Shown here: in pieces, positions 29,534 to 37,097 of the stretch | Numbering within the stretch: position 1 is the stretch's first letter | Layout: every line of letters begins with the position of its first letter | Assembly (NCBI RefSeq): GCF_002257665.1 | Contig: NZ_MQWB01000001.1 | Span: forward strand, 2,567,127-2,631,126 | From: Rubricoccus marinus | GTDB taxonomy: Bacteria > Bacteroidota > Rhodothermia > Rhodothermales > Rubricoccaceae | Direction: 5' to 3' | Length of the DNA: 64,000 nucleotides | The notes under the pieces: generated by a model | Told to the model about the DNA's origin: nothing | Database searches by the model: none | Seen by the model: only the letters and a program-made list of their open reading frames with translations | Made by a program: the position numbers and the translations under genes

Positions 29534-32275
29534 TTAGTACAGTCCCACCGGGTCCACGTCCACGTTGATCCGGTGGCCCTTTGGCGGCGCGCCGATCTCC
29601 GCCGTCGCGGCGCTCACCGCGTCTGCGAGGATCTTCGCCGGGACCGTCCGGGGAGCTTTAAGGTGGGTGTGAAAGCGCCAGAAGCCCTTCACTTTGCCCA
29701 CAAACGCGGCCACAGGCCCGAGCACATCGGTGCCCGCGATCCCCGACGCGCGCCGCGCGAGCGCGTCGGTCCAGGCCTGCGCCAGCTTGTGCGTCGAGTT
29801 CTCGTACGGCCCCTTGATCTCGATGCCGATCAGGCGCCCGTAGGGCGGATAGCCGAGGTGGTAGCGCTCGACGAGTTCCTCACGCGCGAAGGCGGAGTAA
29901 TCGTGGTTGAGCGCGTGCTGGATGGCGGGATGCTCCGGGTTGCGCGTCTGGAGGAGCACCTCGCCCGGCAGGTCGTGGCGACCGGCGCGGCCCGCGACCT
30001 GCGCCAGGAGCTGGAACGTCCGCTCGGACGCGCGGAAGTCCGGCAGCAGCATCCCCGTGTCGGCGTTGACCACGCCGACGAGCGTTACGCGCGGGAAGTC
30101 GAGGCCTTTGGCGACCATCTGCGTGCCGAGCAGGATGTCGGCCTCTCCCCTGCCGAAGCGGTCGAGGATCTTCTGGTGTGCGCCCTTCCGGCTCGTCGTG
30201 TCCATGTCCATCCGCAAGAGGCGCGCCTCGGGGAAGACCTCGGCGATCTCCTCCTCTACGCGCTGCGTGCCGGAGCCGAGCAGCTTGAGGTCGTCGGCGC
30301 CGCAACTGGGGCAGACCGGCGGGTAACGTTCGGCGCGTCCGCAGTAGTGGCACCGCAGCGTGCGGTTGGTCTTGTGGAGCGTGAGCGAGACCGAGCAGTC
30401 GCGGCACTCGGGCGTCCAACCGCACGTCTCGCAGTTGATGACGGGCGCATAGCCGCGTCGGTTTTGCAGCAGGATGGTCTGCTCGCCCCGCTCCAGCCTC
30501 TGGCGCATGGCCTCGCGCAGGTCGTGCGAGAGGGCGCCTTTGAGTCGGCGGACCTCCTTCTCGCGCGCGAGGTCGATCACGCGGACGGGCGGTAAGGGGG
30601 CAGGGGCCAGTAGCGAGTAGCCAGTCGCAGAGGAGTCGTCGCCAGAGGCCTCTGGCGCGGCGGGAGGGTTTGATGCGTCAGAAGGGGCATCAAACCCTCC
30701 CCTCGGGGAGGTGCCCGCGTCAGCGGGCGGAGGGGGTTGCGTTCCAGGATGGCTCCGGGTTTCGCCAGAGGCCTCTGGCGAGGTGCGCCCCTCACCCTGT
30801 CCCTCTCCCAGAGAGAGAGGGGACGCAGTGGAGGACTCCGCAGGCACGCCTCTGGCGCCAGAGGCGACCTCTGCCGCTGGCGACTGGCCACTGGCCACTG
30901 ACTCCTTTCTCACCAACACCGGCACGCGCTCCGGCATCGCGAGGTAGGCGTACTTACCCGAGCGGGCGTTCGCTGCGGTTTCGAGGCTGGGCGTGGCGCT
31001 GCCGAGCACGCAGACCGCGCCGGCCTGGTGGGCGCGGAAAACCGCTACATCGCGGGCGTGGTAGCGCGGCGCGGGGTCGAACTGCTTATAGCTGGCTTCG
31101 TGCTCCTCGTCCACAATCACAAGGCCCAGGTTCTCGACCGGCGCGAAGATGGCACTGCGCGGGCCGATCACGACCGGGTACTTCCCGTCGCGGATGCGCG
31201 TCCAGGCGTCCAGGCGCTCGCCGGGGCTCATGCGGCTGTGCATCACCGCCACGCGGTCGCCGAAGTGGGCGCGGAAGCGGCGCACCGTTTGGGGCGTCAG
31301 CGCGATTTCGGGCACGAGCACGATGCCCGACTCGCCTCTGGCGAGCGCCGCGGCGAGCGCGCGGAGGTAGACCTCGGTCTTGCCCGAGCCCGTCACGCCG
31401 TGGAGCAGGAACGTTTGGGGCGCGTCGCCCCCGATGGCGGTGCGGATCTCCCCTAGCGCGGCCTCCTGCATCGGGTGGAGCGTCACGTCCGCCGCAGGTG
31501 CCAGAGGCGCGTCGAGCGCGTCGTCGGTCCGCTCCACTTCCAAGTCCTGCGTCTCCACGAGGCCTCTGGCGACGAGCCCTTTGACGGTGCTGCTGGAGGC
31601 GCCAGAGGCTTTGAGCGCTTCGGCCTGGCGGACCGGCTCGCCCGCGTCGGCCAGAAGCGCTACGAGCGCCTGTTGCCGCGCGCCGGTCAGGCCGGACGGG
31701 TCGGCGCCGGTCAGCGTGAGGTGCTTCTCGACGCGCGCTCGCGTCCGTGCCTCTTGGAGTTCGTACTCCACGCTCACGGCGCCAGAGGCCTCCAACCGGC
31801 GCAGCAGCGCTTGTGGCGCGGTCTTTCGGCCCATCGCCTCGGCGAGGGCGGGCACTTTGAGCCCGCTGCCGTTGCTCTGCGCGAGCGCCGCGAGAAGCGC
31901 GCGGCCGTCGTCGCCGTCCTCCGCCTCTGGCGGGCGCAGCGCGCGCACGATGCGACGCGTCTCCACCTCGGTGCCGCTCGGCAGCGCCGTCTTGATGGCC
32001 TCGCCCCACGTGCAGAGGTAGTAGGTGGCCACCCATCGCGTGAGCGCGAGGAGTTCGGGCGTGAGCGACGGCCGCGCGTCCAGCACATCTACCAAAGGCT
32101 TCGCCTTTGCGGACTCGCCCTCGCCTCTGGCGACCACGACGCCCGTGAGCTGGCGCCGCCCGAACGGCACGAGCACGCGCGCGCCGACGACGGCCTCGGC
32201 GTCGAGCGCGTCGGGGACGGAATACGTGAACGGCCCTTCGACGGGGGCCAGCGGGACGACCTGGGCGAGGCGCAT
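29534..32275 (-). CDS. priA: primosomal helicase PriA with a repeat-derived insert
   Basis: The 913-residue protein is the 3'-to-5' helicase that restarts stalled replication forks. It shows an N-terminal 3'BD-like domain (MRLAQVVPLAPVEGPFTYSVP), Walker A GVTGSGKTEVYL, the DEEH box VDEEHEASYKQ, zinc-binding Cys pairs (CETCGWTPECRDCS ... CHYCG ... CPSCG) and the C-terminal GTQMVAKGLDFPRVTLVGV. Most relatives are 700-850 residues long; the excess is a low-complexity insert of about 105 residues (about 455-560) after MPERVPVLVRK, encoded by dispersed repeats. The start lies 2 bases after a TAGCTTGCG element, suggesting a leaderless mRNA. Confidence 0.92.
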   Translation of the reverse strand: MRLAQVVPLAPVEGPFTYSVPDALDAEAVVGARVLVPFGRRQLTGVVVARGEGESAKAKPLVDVLDARPSLTPELLALTRWVATYYLCTWGEAIKTALPSGTEVETRRIVRALRPPEAEDGDDGRALLAALAQSNGSGLKVPALAEAMGRKTAPQALLRRLEASGAVSVEYELQEARTRARVEKHLTLTGADPSGLTGARQQALVALLADAGEPVRQAEALKASGASSSTVKGLVARGLVETQDLEVERTDDALDAPLAPAADVTLHPMQEAALGEIRTAIGGDAPQTFLLHGVTGSGKTEVYLRALAAALARGESGIVLVPEIALTPQTVRRFRAHFGDRVAVMHSRMSPGERLDAWTRIRDGKYPVVIGPRSAIFAPVENLGLVIVDEEHEASYKQFDPAPRYHARDVAVFRAHQAGAVCVLGSATPSLETAANARSGKYAYLAMPERVPVLVRKESVASGQSPAAEVASGARGVPAESSTASPLSLGEGQGEGRTSPEASGETRSHPGTQPPPPADAGTSPRGGFDAPSDASNPPAAPEASGDDSSATGYSLLAPAPLPPVRVIDLAREKEVRRLKGALSHDLREAMRQRLERGEQTILLQNRRGYAPVINCETCGWTPECRDCSVSLTLHKTNRTLRCHYCGRAERYPPVCPSCGADDLKLLGSGTQRVEEEIAEVFPEARLLRMDMDTTSRKGAHQKILDRFGRGEADILLGTQMVAKGLDFPRVTLVGVVNADTGMLLPDFRASERTFQLLAQVAGRAGRHDLPGEVLLQTRNPEHPAIQHALNHDYSAFAREELVERYHLGYPPYGRLIGIEIKGPYENSTHKLAQAWTDALARRASGIAGTDVLGPVAAFVGKVKGFWRFHTHLKAPRTVPAKILADAVSAATAEIGAPPKGHRINVDVDPVGLY
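30597..30912. repeat. composite of dispersed repeats inserted in frame in priA
   Basis: The segment contains two CGCCAGAGGCCTCTGGCG palindromes (30640-30657, 30763-30780) and one GCCTCTGGCGCCAGAGGC (30848-30865). There is also a fold-back element with CCCTCCCCTCGGGGAGG and GCCCGCGTCAGCGGGC stems (about 30695-30730), a CCCTCACCCTGTCCCTCTCCC-type element (30790-30825) and ACTGGCC heptamers (about 30883-30903). Each looks like intergenic repeat DNA yet the frame stays open. The translation is Ser/Gly/Pro/Glu-rich and unlike PriA. Confidence 0.8.
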
Positions 32276-32277
32276 GG

Positions 32278-32286
32278 CGCAAGCTA
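32278..32286 (-). promoter_or_regulatory. putative promoter of priA, leaderless geometry
   Basis: On the minus strand TAGCTTGCG is followed by two bases and then the ATG at 32275. With the usual spacing from a -7 element the transcript would begin at the A of the start codon. Confidence 0.45.
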
Positions 32287-32508
32287 CCGGGAGGCGCGGC
32301 ATCGGTTCGTCAGTCGTGCGCGGCGCCCCTCTCGCGTCGCGAGCGAAACGGCGCGTTCTGGCCTCTGGCGCCAGAGGCGCGGCGGGGCTCCACCGGCGAT
32401 GCACGGCCTTTCCGCCCCGTCTCCTCTGTGCCGCCGGAGCCGGCGCCCCTACCATCGGCGCAGCCGCCCCCGTCAAACGGGACCGTTTCTTCCACGCCAG
32501 AGGCGCCC

Positions 32509-33105
32509 ATGTTTTTCGCGCTCGACATCGCCGGGACGTTCGTGTTCGCCCTCTCGGGGGCGTTCAAGGGGGTCCGTGAAGGCCTGGACTGGCTCGGCAT
32601 TTCCGTCCTGGCCGTGCTGACCGGCGTCGGCGGGGGCATCGTGCGCGACGTGCTGCTGGGCTACACGCCTCCGGCGGTTTTCCGCGACGAGCGCTACCTC
32701 GCGGTCTGCCTGACCGGCGCGCTGGCCGTGCTCTTGTTCGGCCGCACGATCTCGCGCACGTGGAACCGCGTGATGCTGGCGGACGCGCTTGGACTGGGCC
32801 TTTTCGCCGCGATGGGCGCTGCCAAAGGGGCGACCTTCGGACTCGGCCCGCTCGGCACCATCTTCGTCGGCGGCCTCTCGGCGGTCGGCGGGGGCGTGAT
32901 CCGTGACGTGCTCGTCGGCGAGCGCCCCGCGATCCTGTACAAGGGGTTCTACGCCACCGCCGCCCTTGCCGGCTCGGCCACGCTTGTCGTGCTCACGTGG
33001 TCCGGCATGGCCGTCGCGCCCCGCCTCGCCATCGCCGCGAGCGTTGCCACCACGCTCCGGCTTCTCGAACTCGCTCGCAACGCCCGCCTCGCGCAAGAGG
33101 CCTGA
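32509..33105 (+). CDS. TRIC-type cation channel family protein (UPF0126)
   Basis: The 198-residue membrane protein has about seven hydrophobic segments forming two copies of the family unit, each with a Gly-rich signature (LTGVGGGIVRDVLLG and LSAVGGGVIRDVLVGE). Bacterial members form trimeric monovalent cation channels. The ATG at 32509 opens directly into the first helix. The next gene starts 2 bases after its stop, so it is probably co-transcribed with mscS. Confidence 0.88.
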   Translation: MFFALDIAGTFVFALSGAFKGVREGLDWLGISVLAVLTGVGGGIVRDVLLGYTPPAVFRDERYLAVCLTGALAVLLFGRTISRTWNRVMLADALGLGLFAAMGAAKGATFGLGPLGTIFVGGLSAVGGGVIRDVLVGERPAILYKGFYATAALAGSATLVVLTWSGMAVAPRLAIAASVATTLRLLELARNARLAQEA

Positions 33106-33107
33106 TT

Positions 33108-34103
33108 ATGTATTTCCAGCTCACGCCAGAGGCCGCCGAGGCCGACACCGCCACCGCCGTCGCGGACACGACGACCTCCGCCCTTGTCCCCAAGGCGTGG
33201 TCGGACCTGTTCGGGGCCGAGTTCTGGTTCGGCGTCGGCGGCGTGGTGCTCCAGGTCGCGCTCATCATCGGCGGGGCGTTGCTCGCACTGGCGCTTATCA
33301 AGCGGCTCAAACGGCGGTGGATCGCGAGCGTGCAGGACCGGCCGACGCTGGACAAAAAGCGGCAGCGCGTGCTGACGGTCGCGGACCTCATGGGCTCGGT
33401 CGCGCGCTACGTCGTGTGGACGCTCGCGGTGATGATGGTGCTCACGGAGGTCGGCCTGGCTGTCGGGCCGCTCCTGGCCGGCGCCGGCATCGCGGGCCTC
33501 GCCATCGGCTTCGGCGCGCAGACGTTTGTCAAGGACGTGATCTCGGGGCTGTTCCTCCTCTTCGACGACACGATCGGCGTGGGCGACCTGATCACGTTCA
33601 ACGGCGAAACGGCAACGGTCGAGTACGTCGGCCTGCGGCTCATCAAGGCTCGGAAGTTCGACGGCGAGGTGCTCATGATCCCGGCAGGCGAGATGCGCGT
33701 CTTCGGCAACAAGTCCATCGGCTACGCGCGAGCGATCGTGACCGTGGACCTCTCGTACGAGAGCGACGTGGAGGCCGGGCTGGTGGCGCTGGAGCACATC
33801 GCGCACGAGTGGGCGCAGGCGGACCACGCCCGCGAGGTCCTCTTGGAGGAGGCGCCGCAGGTGCAGGCGGTCATGAACCTCGGCGAGAGCGGCGTGACCG
33901 CGCGCATCATCGCGCAGGTCCGCCCCGGCGAGCAGTTCCCCGCCGAGCGGGACCTCCGCCGCCTCATCAAGCTCCGCTTCGACCAGCAGGGCATCGAGAT
34001 CCCGTTCCCGCGCCGCACGGTGTACGTGAAGAGCGAGGCCTCTGGCGAGGACGTGGGCGTCGTCCCGTCCGACGAGGCCTCGGCCGCTGGAGCCGCCGAC
34101 TGA
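33108..34103 (+). CDS. small-conductance mechanosensitive channel (MscS family)
   Basis: The 331-residue protein has three membrane segments (about 45-65, 90-112, 118-140) and the MscS pore/beta-domain signature: GPLLAGAGIAGLAIGFGAQTFVKDVISGLFLLFDD, then VGDLITFNGETATVEYVGLRLIKAR. It should open on membrane tension to release osmolytes. The start at 33108 follows the upstream stop by two bases. The C-terminal tail (SEASGEDVGVVPSDEASAAGAAD) is low-complexity and motif-encoded in part. A perfect palindrome abuts the stop. Confidence 0.92.
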   Translation: MYFQLTPEAAEADTATAVADTTTSALVPKAWSDLFGAEFWFGVGGVVLQVALIIGGALLALALIKRLKRRWIASVQDRPTLDKKRQRVLTVADLMGSVARYVVWTLAVMMVLTEVGLAVGPLLAGAGIAGLAIGFGAQTFVKDVISGLFLLFDDTIGVGDLITFNGETATVEYVGLRLIKARKFDGEVLMIPAGEMRVFGNKSIGYARAIVTVDLSYESDVEAGLVALEHIAHEWAQADHAREVLLEEAPQVQAVMNLGESGVTARIIAQVRPGEQFPAERDLRRLIKLRFDQQGIEIPFPRRTVYVKSEASGEDVGVVPSDEASAAGAAD

Positions 34104-34121
34104 GCCTCTGGCGCCAGAGGC
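34104..34121. repeat. 18-bp palindrome abutting the mscS stop
   Basis: A perfect GCCTCTGGCGCCAGAGGC copy begins at the base after the TGA. Confidence 0.9.
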
Positions 34122-34152
34122 GCGCGACACGCCGCCGTCGCAGCCCGCTCGG

Positions 34153-34160
34153 TAGGTTTG
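34153..34160 (+). promoter_or_regulatory. putative -7 promoter element TAGGTTTG
   Basis: TAGGTTTG matches the Bacteroidota TAnnTTTG consensus fully and lies 17 bases before the ATG at 34178. Confidence 0.45.
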
Positions 34161-34177
34161 GGGACTCCCCGACTGCC

Positions 34178-34834
34178 ATGACCCGACTCGTTCTCCTGCT
34201 CGCGCTGCTCGCCGCCGCGCCCGCGCACGCCCAGCTCTCGCGCCTCGCGCCCGTGGACGAAGGCGCCGCCGACGCCTCCTTTGTCGCGTTCCGGTCGCGA
34301 CTGTTGGCCGCCGCCGCCGCGCGCGATACCGCGGCCGTGCTCTCGGCCTTCGCGCCAGAGGCCACGATCTCGTTCGGCGCCACCGCCTCTGGCGCCGAGG
34401 GCGTGCGAGAGGTGTGGTTCAACAGCGAGTACGAGCGCGAGGAGGACCTGTGGCCCGCCCTCGCGCGAACGATATCGATGGGCAGCGCCGCCGAGGGCGG
34501 CGTGATCACTACGCCGTACCTGTTCGGCCGCTTCCCGGAAGACTTGGACCCGTTCGAGCACGTCCTCATCGTGGGCGAGGAGGTCCGGGTCCGCAACGCG
34601 CCGACGCTCGCCGGCGGCGTCCTGACGAGCCTGACGCACACCATCGTACCGACCGCCTACGAGGACTCCGACCGGACGCGCGCCGACGGCTACACGTGGG
34701 TGCCCGTTCGCCTCGCGAACGGCCAGCGCGGCTGGGTGGCGGATACCTTCGTGTGGAGCCCCATCGGCCTGCGCGCCGGCTTCGAGAAGCGCGGCAGCAC
34801 CTGGAAGATCCTGTTCTTCGTCGAGGGCGACTGA
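34178..34834 (+). CDS. secreted SH3-like domain protein
   Basis: The 218-residue protein begins with a signal peptide (MTRLVLLLALLAAAPAHAQ). The mature part has a helical NTF2-like segment (VAFRSRLLAAAAARDTAAVLSAFAPEATISF) and a C-terminal SH3-type strand set (YTWVPVRLANGQRGWVADTFVWSPIGLRAGFEKRGSTWKI), where the GWV turn is typical of bacterial SH3b folds. It probably sits in the periplasm or on the outer membrane, perhaps near peptidoglycan. The start follows a perfect -7 element. A palindrome follows the stop by one base. Confidence 0.7.
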   Translation: MTRLVLLLALLAAAPAHAQLSRLAPVDEGAADASFVAFRSRLLAAAAARDTAAVLSAFAPEATISFGATASGAEGVREVWFNSEYEREEDLWPALARTISMGSAAEGGVITTPYLFGRFPEDLDPFEHVLIVGEEVRVRNAPTLAGGVLTSLTHTIVPTAYEDSDRTRADGYTWVPVRLANGQRGWVADTFVWSPIGLRAGFEKRGSTWKILFFVEGD

Positions 34835-34835
34835 T

Positions 34836-34851
34836 CCTCTGGCGCCAGAGG
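34836..34851. repeat. palindrome core after the SH3-domain gene
   Basis: CCTCTGGCGCCAGAGG with only the outermost base pair lost; it lies one base after the TGA. Confidence 0.85.
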
Positions 34852-34917
34852 CAGCGGCGTGCGCGCCAGAGCCTGAGTGCCAGGGCACCGCTTGCTCGCC
34901 TCTGGCGTTCTCCCCGC

Positions 34918-35265
34918 ATGAACCGTCCCGCCATGAACACGCCAGCCGACGCCAGAGGCACGGCCCTCGCAGAAGCTGGGCGGTGGGTGTGGAGGGTGCC
35001 ACGGCTGCTGCTCGTGGGCTTGGTCCGGTTCTACCAGCTCGGCATCTCGCCGTGGCTTCCCGCCACCTGCCGCTACTCCCCGACGTGCTCGCAGTACGCG
35101 GTGATCGCGTTGCGAGAGTACGGCGCGCTGCGCGGCTCCATCCTGGCGCTCTGGCGGATCTTGCGCTGCAACCCCTGGGGCGGCCACGGGCACGACCCGC
35201 CGCGGTGGTTCGGAGAGCCCGCCTCTGGCGCAGAGGCGCCGGGCTCAAAAACCTTGGACGCGTAG
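34918..35265 (+). CDS. yidD: membrane protein insertion efficiency factor YidD
   Basis: The 115-residue protein has the YidD core: LVRFYQLGISPWLPATCRYSPTCSQYAVIALREYGALRG, then RILRCNPWGGHGHDPP, with the conserved Cys residues. YidD sits at the inner face of the cytoplasmic membrane and aids YidC-dependent insertion. An alternative ATG at 34933 would shorten the protein by five residues. Unlike many genomes, yidC, rnpA and rpmH are not adjacent. The C-terminal tail after GEPASGAEAP is motif-encoded and probably non-functional. Confidence 0.92.
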   Translation: MNRPAMNTPADARGTALAEAGRWVWRVPRLLLVGLVRFYQLGISPWLPATCRYSPTCSQYAVIALREYGALRGSILALWRILRCNPWGGHGHDPPRWFGEPASGAEAPGSKTLDA

Positions 35266-35288
35266 GCAAGCGCGCGCCAGAGGCCGTC

Positions 35289-35295
35289 TATCTTC
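35289..35295 (+). promoter_or_regulatory. putative promoter of moaB, leaderless geometry
   Basis: TATCTTC is followed by GCGC and then the ATG at 35300. This is the same 4-base spacing as TAGCTTG-CGCC-ATG before priA. Confidence 0.4.
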
Positions 35296-35299
35296 GCGC

Positions 35300-35842
35300 A
35301 TGTCCGTACACGAACACCGCGCCGCCGCTCCCAACTCGTCCATCTCCTGCGCCGTCGTGACGGTCTCGGACACGCGCACCAAGGAGACCGACGCCAGCGG
35401 CGACCTCATCAAAGACCGGCTCCGCGAGGCGGGCCACCTCATCACGTTTAGCCGCATCGTGCCGGACGACGCCGAGGAGGTCCGGTCCGTTCTGCTCCAC
35501 CTCGCGGGCGAGGTGGAAGTCGTCATCACCTCTGGCGGCACCGGCATCGCCACGCGCGACCGGACGGTGGAGGTCGCGGACCGCCTGATCCAGAAGCCGC
35601 TGCCCGGCTTCGGCGAGATCTTCCGGATGCTCTCGTTCGAGACCATCGGCGCGGCGGCCATGCTGACGCGCGCCACGGCCGGTCTCTACGGTCCCGAGGA
35701 CGGCGACGCCGACACGCTCCTGTTTTGCTGCCCCGGCTCGCCTGATGCCGTCACGTTGGCGATGGATCGGCTGATCGTGCCTGAGCTGCCACACACGGTC
35801 TGGGAGGTGGTGCGCCAGATGCGCACCACGCCAGAGGCCTGA
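35300..35842 (+). CDS. moaB: molybdopterin adenylyltransferase-like protein MoaB/MogA
   Basis: The 180-residue protein has the MoCF-biosynthesis fold: ISCAVVTVSDTRTKETDASGDLI, VEVVITSGGTGIATRDRTVE with the molybdopterin-binding Ser/Gly/Thr loop, and TLLFCCPGSPDAVTLAMDRLI. MoaB/MogA proteins adenylylate molybdopterin during molybdenum cofactor assembly. No other moa/moe genes are close. It may be translated from a leaderless mRNA. A tandem heptamer array follows the stop directly. Confidence 0.9.
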   Translation: MSVHEHRAAAPNSSISCAVVTVSDTRTKETDASGDLIKDRLREAGHLITFSRIVPDDAEEVRSVLLHLAGEVEVVITSGGTGIATRDRTVEVADRLIQKPLPGFGEIFRMLSFETIGAAAMLTRATAGLYGPEDGDADTLLFCCPGSPDAVTLAMDRLIVPELPHTVWEVVRQMRTTPEA

Positions 35843-35843
35843 G

Positions 35844-35883
35844 CTGGGGACTGGGGACTGGGGACTGGGGACTGGGGACTGGA
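35844..35883. repeat. 7-bp tandem repeat CTGGGGA x5
   Basis: Five exact CTGGGGA units (35844-35878) plus a partial sixth follow the moaB stop by one base. The unit is the complement of the CCCCAGT type known as short tandemly repeated repetitive sequence in filamentous cyanobacteria. Confidence 0.95.
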
Positions 35884-35911
35884 AGCAAGCCGGCCTCTGG
35901 CGAGCGCGCAC

Positions 35912-35929
35912 GCCTCTGGCGCCAGAGGC
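35912..35929. repeat. 18-bp palindrome abutting the topoisomerase IB stop
   Basis: A perfect copy ends at the base before the TAG of the minus-strand topoisomerase gene. A single half-site lies at 35893-35902. Confidence 0.9.
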
Positions 35930-36955
35930 CTAGCCCCTCAACAGGTCTAGAACAGCCGCCTCGGGCGGCACGAGGCCGGCGGGCGTGTTGCCCGCGTTCC
36001 GCACGCGCATCCGCTTCTGGAGGTCGCCCTCGCGGTACGCCTCCAACACGTCCGGGTGGACGTAGTGCCCCCGCGTGACGGCGGGCGTGTTGCCCAGCTT
36101 GCCCGCCACCTCTCGGATCGCCTCGGCTTCCACCGATTGCCTCTGGCGGTCCGATTCCGGAACGTCCTCTTCCGCGAGAGCACGCGCCGCGTGGACCGTC
36201 CCTCCCCATGTGCGGAAGTCCTTGGCCGTGAACTCCCCGGCCACCTCGCGCAGGTACGCGTTCACGTCCGCCGAGCCCAGCGTGGCCTTGCCCTCGTCGG
36301 TGTAGTACTGAAAGAGGTCGTAGCCGGGGATGTCGCGGCAGGCGCGGACGAGCTTCGCGAGGCGCTTGTCCTGCACGGAGAGCGTCTGCGTTTTGCCGCT
36401 TTTGCCGGTGTACTCCAGTTGCATCGCGCCAGAGGCGTCTCGGGCGTGCTTGTCCCGGAGCGTGGTGAGGCCGTAGTGGCCGTGCTCCGCCGCGTAGGCG
36501 GCGTTGCCGATGCGCGCAAGCGTCTCGTCGAGCAACGCGACCGCGAGCGCGGACACCTTTGTCCGGTCCAGAGCGCTTCGGCGGAGGTCGGCCTCCACCC
36601 TCTCGCGAAGTACCGGCAGCGCCTCGCCGAACGCGACCATCCGGTCGTACTTCTTCCGCGAGCGGTGGCGCTCCCAGAGCGGGTGGTAGCGGTACTGCTT
36701 CCGTGAGCGATCGTCTCGGCCTGTGGCCTGGAGGTGACCCACAGGGAGCGTGCAGATCCAGACCTCCTTGTACGCCGGCGGAATGGCGAGGCCGTCGATC
36801 CGCTCGCGCGTTTCCGCATCGTCCACCAGAGACCCGTCGGGCCGGTGGTACGAGAACCCTCGGCCCCGCCTCTGGCGCGAGATGCCCGGCTGCTGGTCGG
36901 TGACGTACTGGAGGCCCGCGGCCTGGGCGTCGGCTTCGGGATCGCGTGAGGACAT
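35930..36955 (-). CDS. DNA topoisomerase IB, poxvirus type
   Basis: The 341-residue enzyme relaxes supercoils by a 3'-phosphotyrosine mechanism. The N-terminal beta domain (GFSYHRPDGSLVDDAETRERIDGLAIPPAYKEVWICTLPVGHLQATGRDDRSRKQYRYHP, read in pieces) leads into the catalytic domain with the Arg/Lys set (LRDKHARDASGAMQLEYTGKSGK, then RTWGGTVHAA) and the nucleophile Tyr in AVTRGHYVHPDVLEAY. Length is normal for bacterial TopIB. The gene is alone, with its 3' end defined by a palindrome. Confidence 0.92.
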   Translation of the reverse strand: MSSRDPEADAQAAGLQYVTDQQPGISRQRRGRGFSYHRPDGSLVDDAETRERIDGLAIPPAYKEVWICTLPVGHLQATGRDDRSRKQYRYHPLWERHRSRKKYDRMVAFGEALPVLRERVEADLRRSALDRTKVSALAVALLDETLARIGNAAYAAEHGHYGLTTLRDKHARDASGAMQLEYTGKSGKTQTLSVQDKRLAKLVRACRDIPGYDLFQYYTDEGKATLGSADVNAYLREVAGEFTAKDFRTWGGTVHAARALAEEDVPESDRQRQSVEAEAIREVAGKLGNTPAVTRGHYVHPDVLEAYREGDLQKRMRVRNAGNTPAGLVPPEAAVLDLLRG

Positions 36956-37097
36956 GGGAGCGCTAAAAAGGGCTCCGTCTACGCCCGACGCGTAGCGGGG
37001 CGTTCCCAGCCGGGAGCGCCCTTGGGGTTCACGCCAGAGGTCTGGGGATTCCCCCAGGGCAGCCGTCTGAAGCGCCGCCGTGGGCGCTCGAGAGCGG

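Noticed and set aside
30597-30912. PriA insert considered as an intein
   Set aside because: No intein splicing motifs (Cys/Ser at the start, His-Asn at the end) and far too short; the DNA consists of dispersed repeats.
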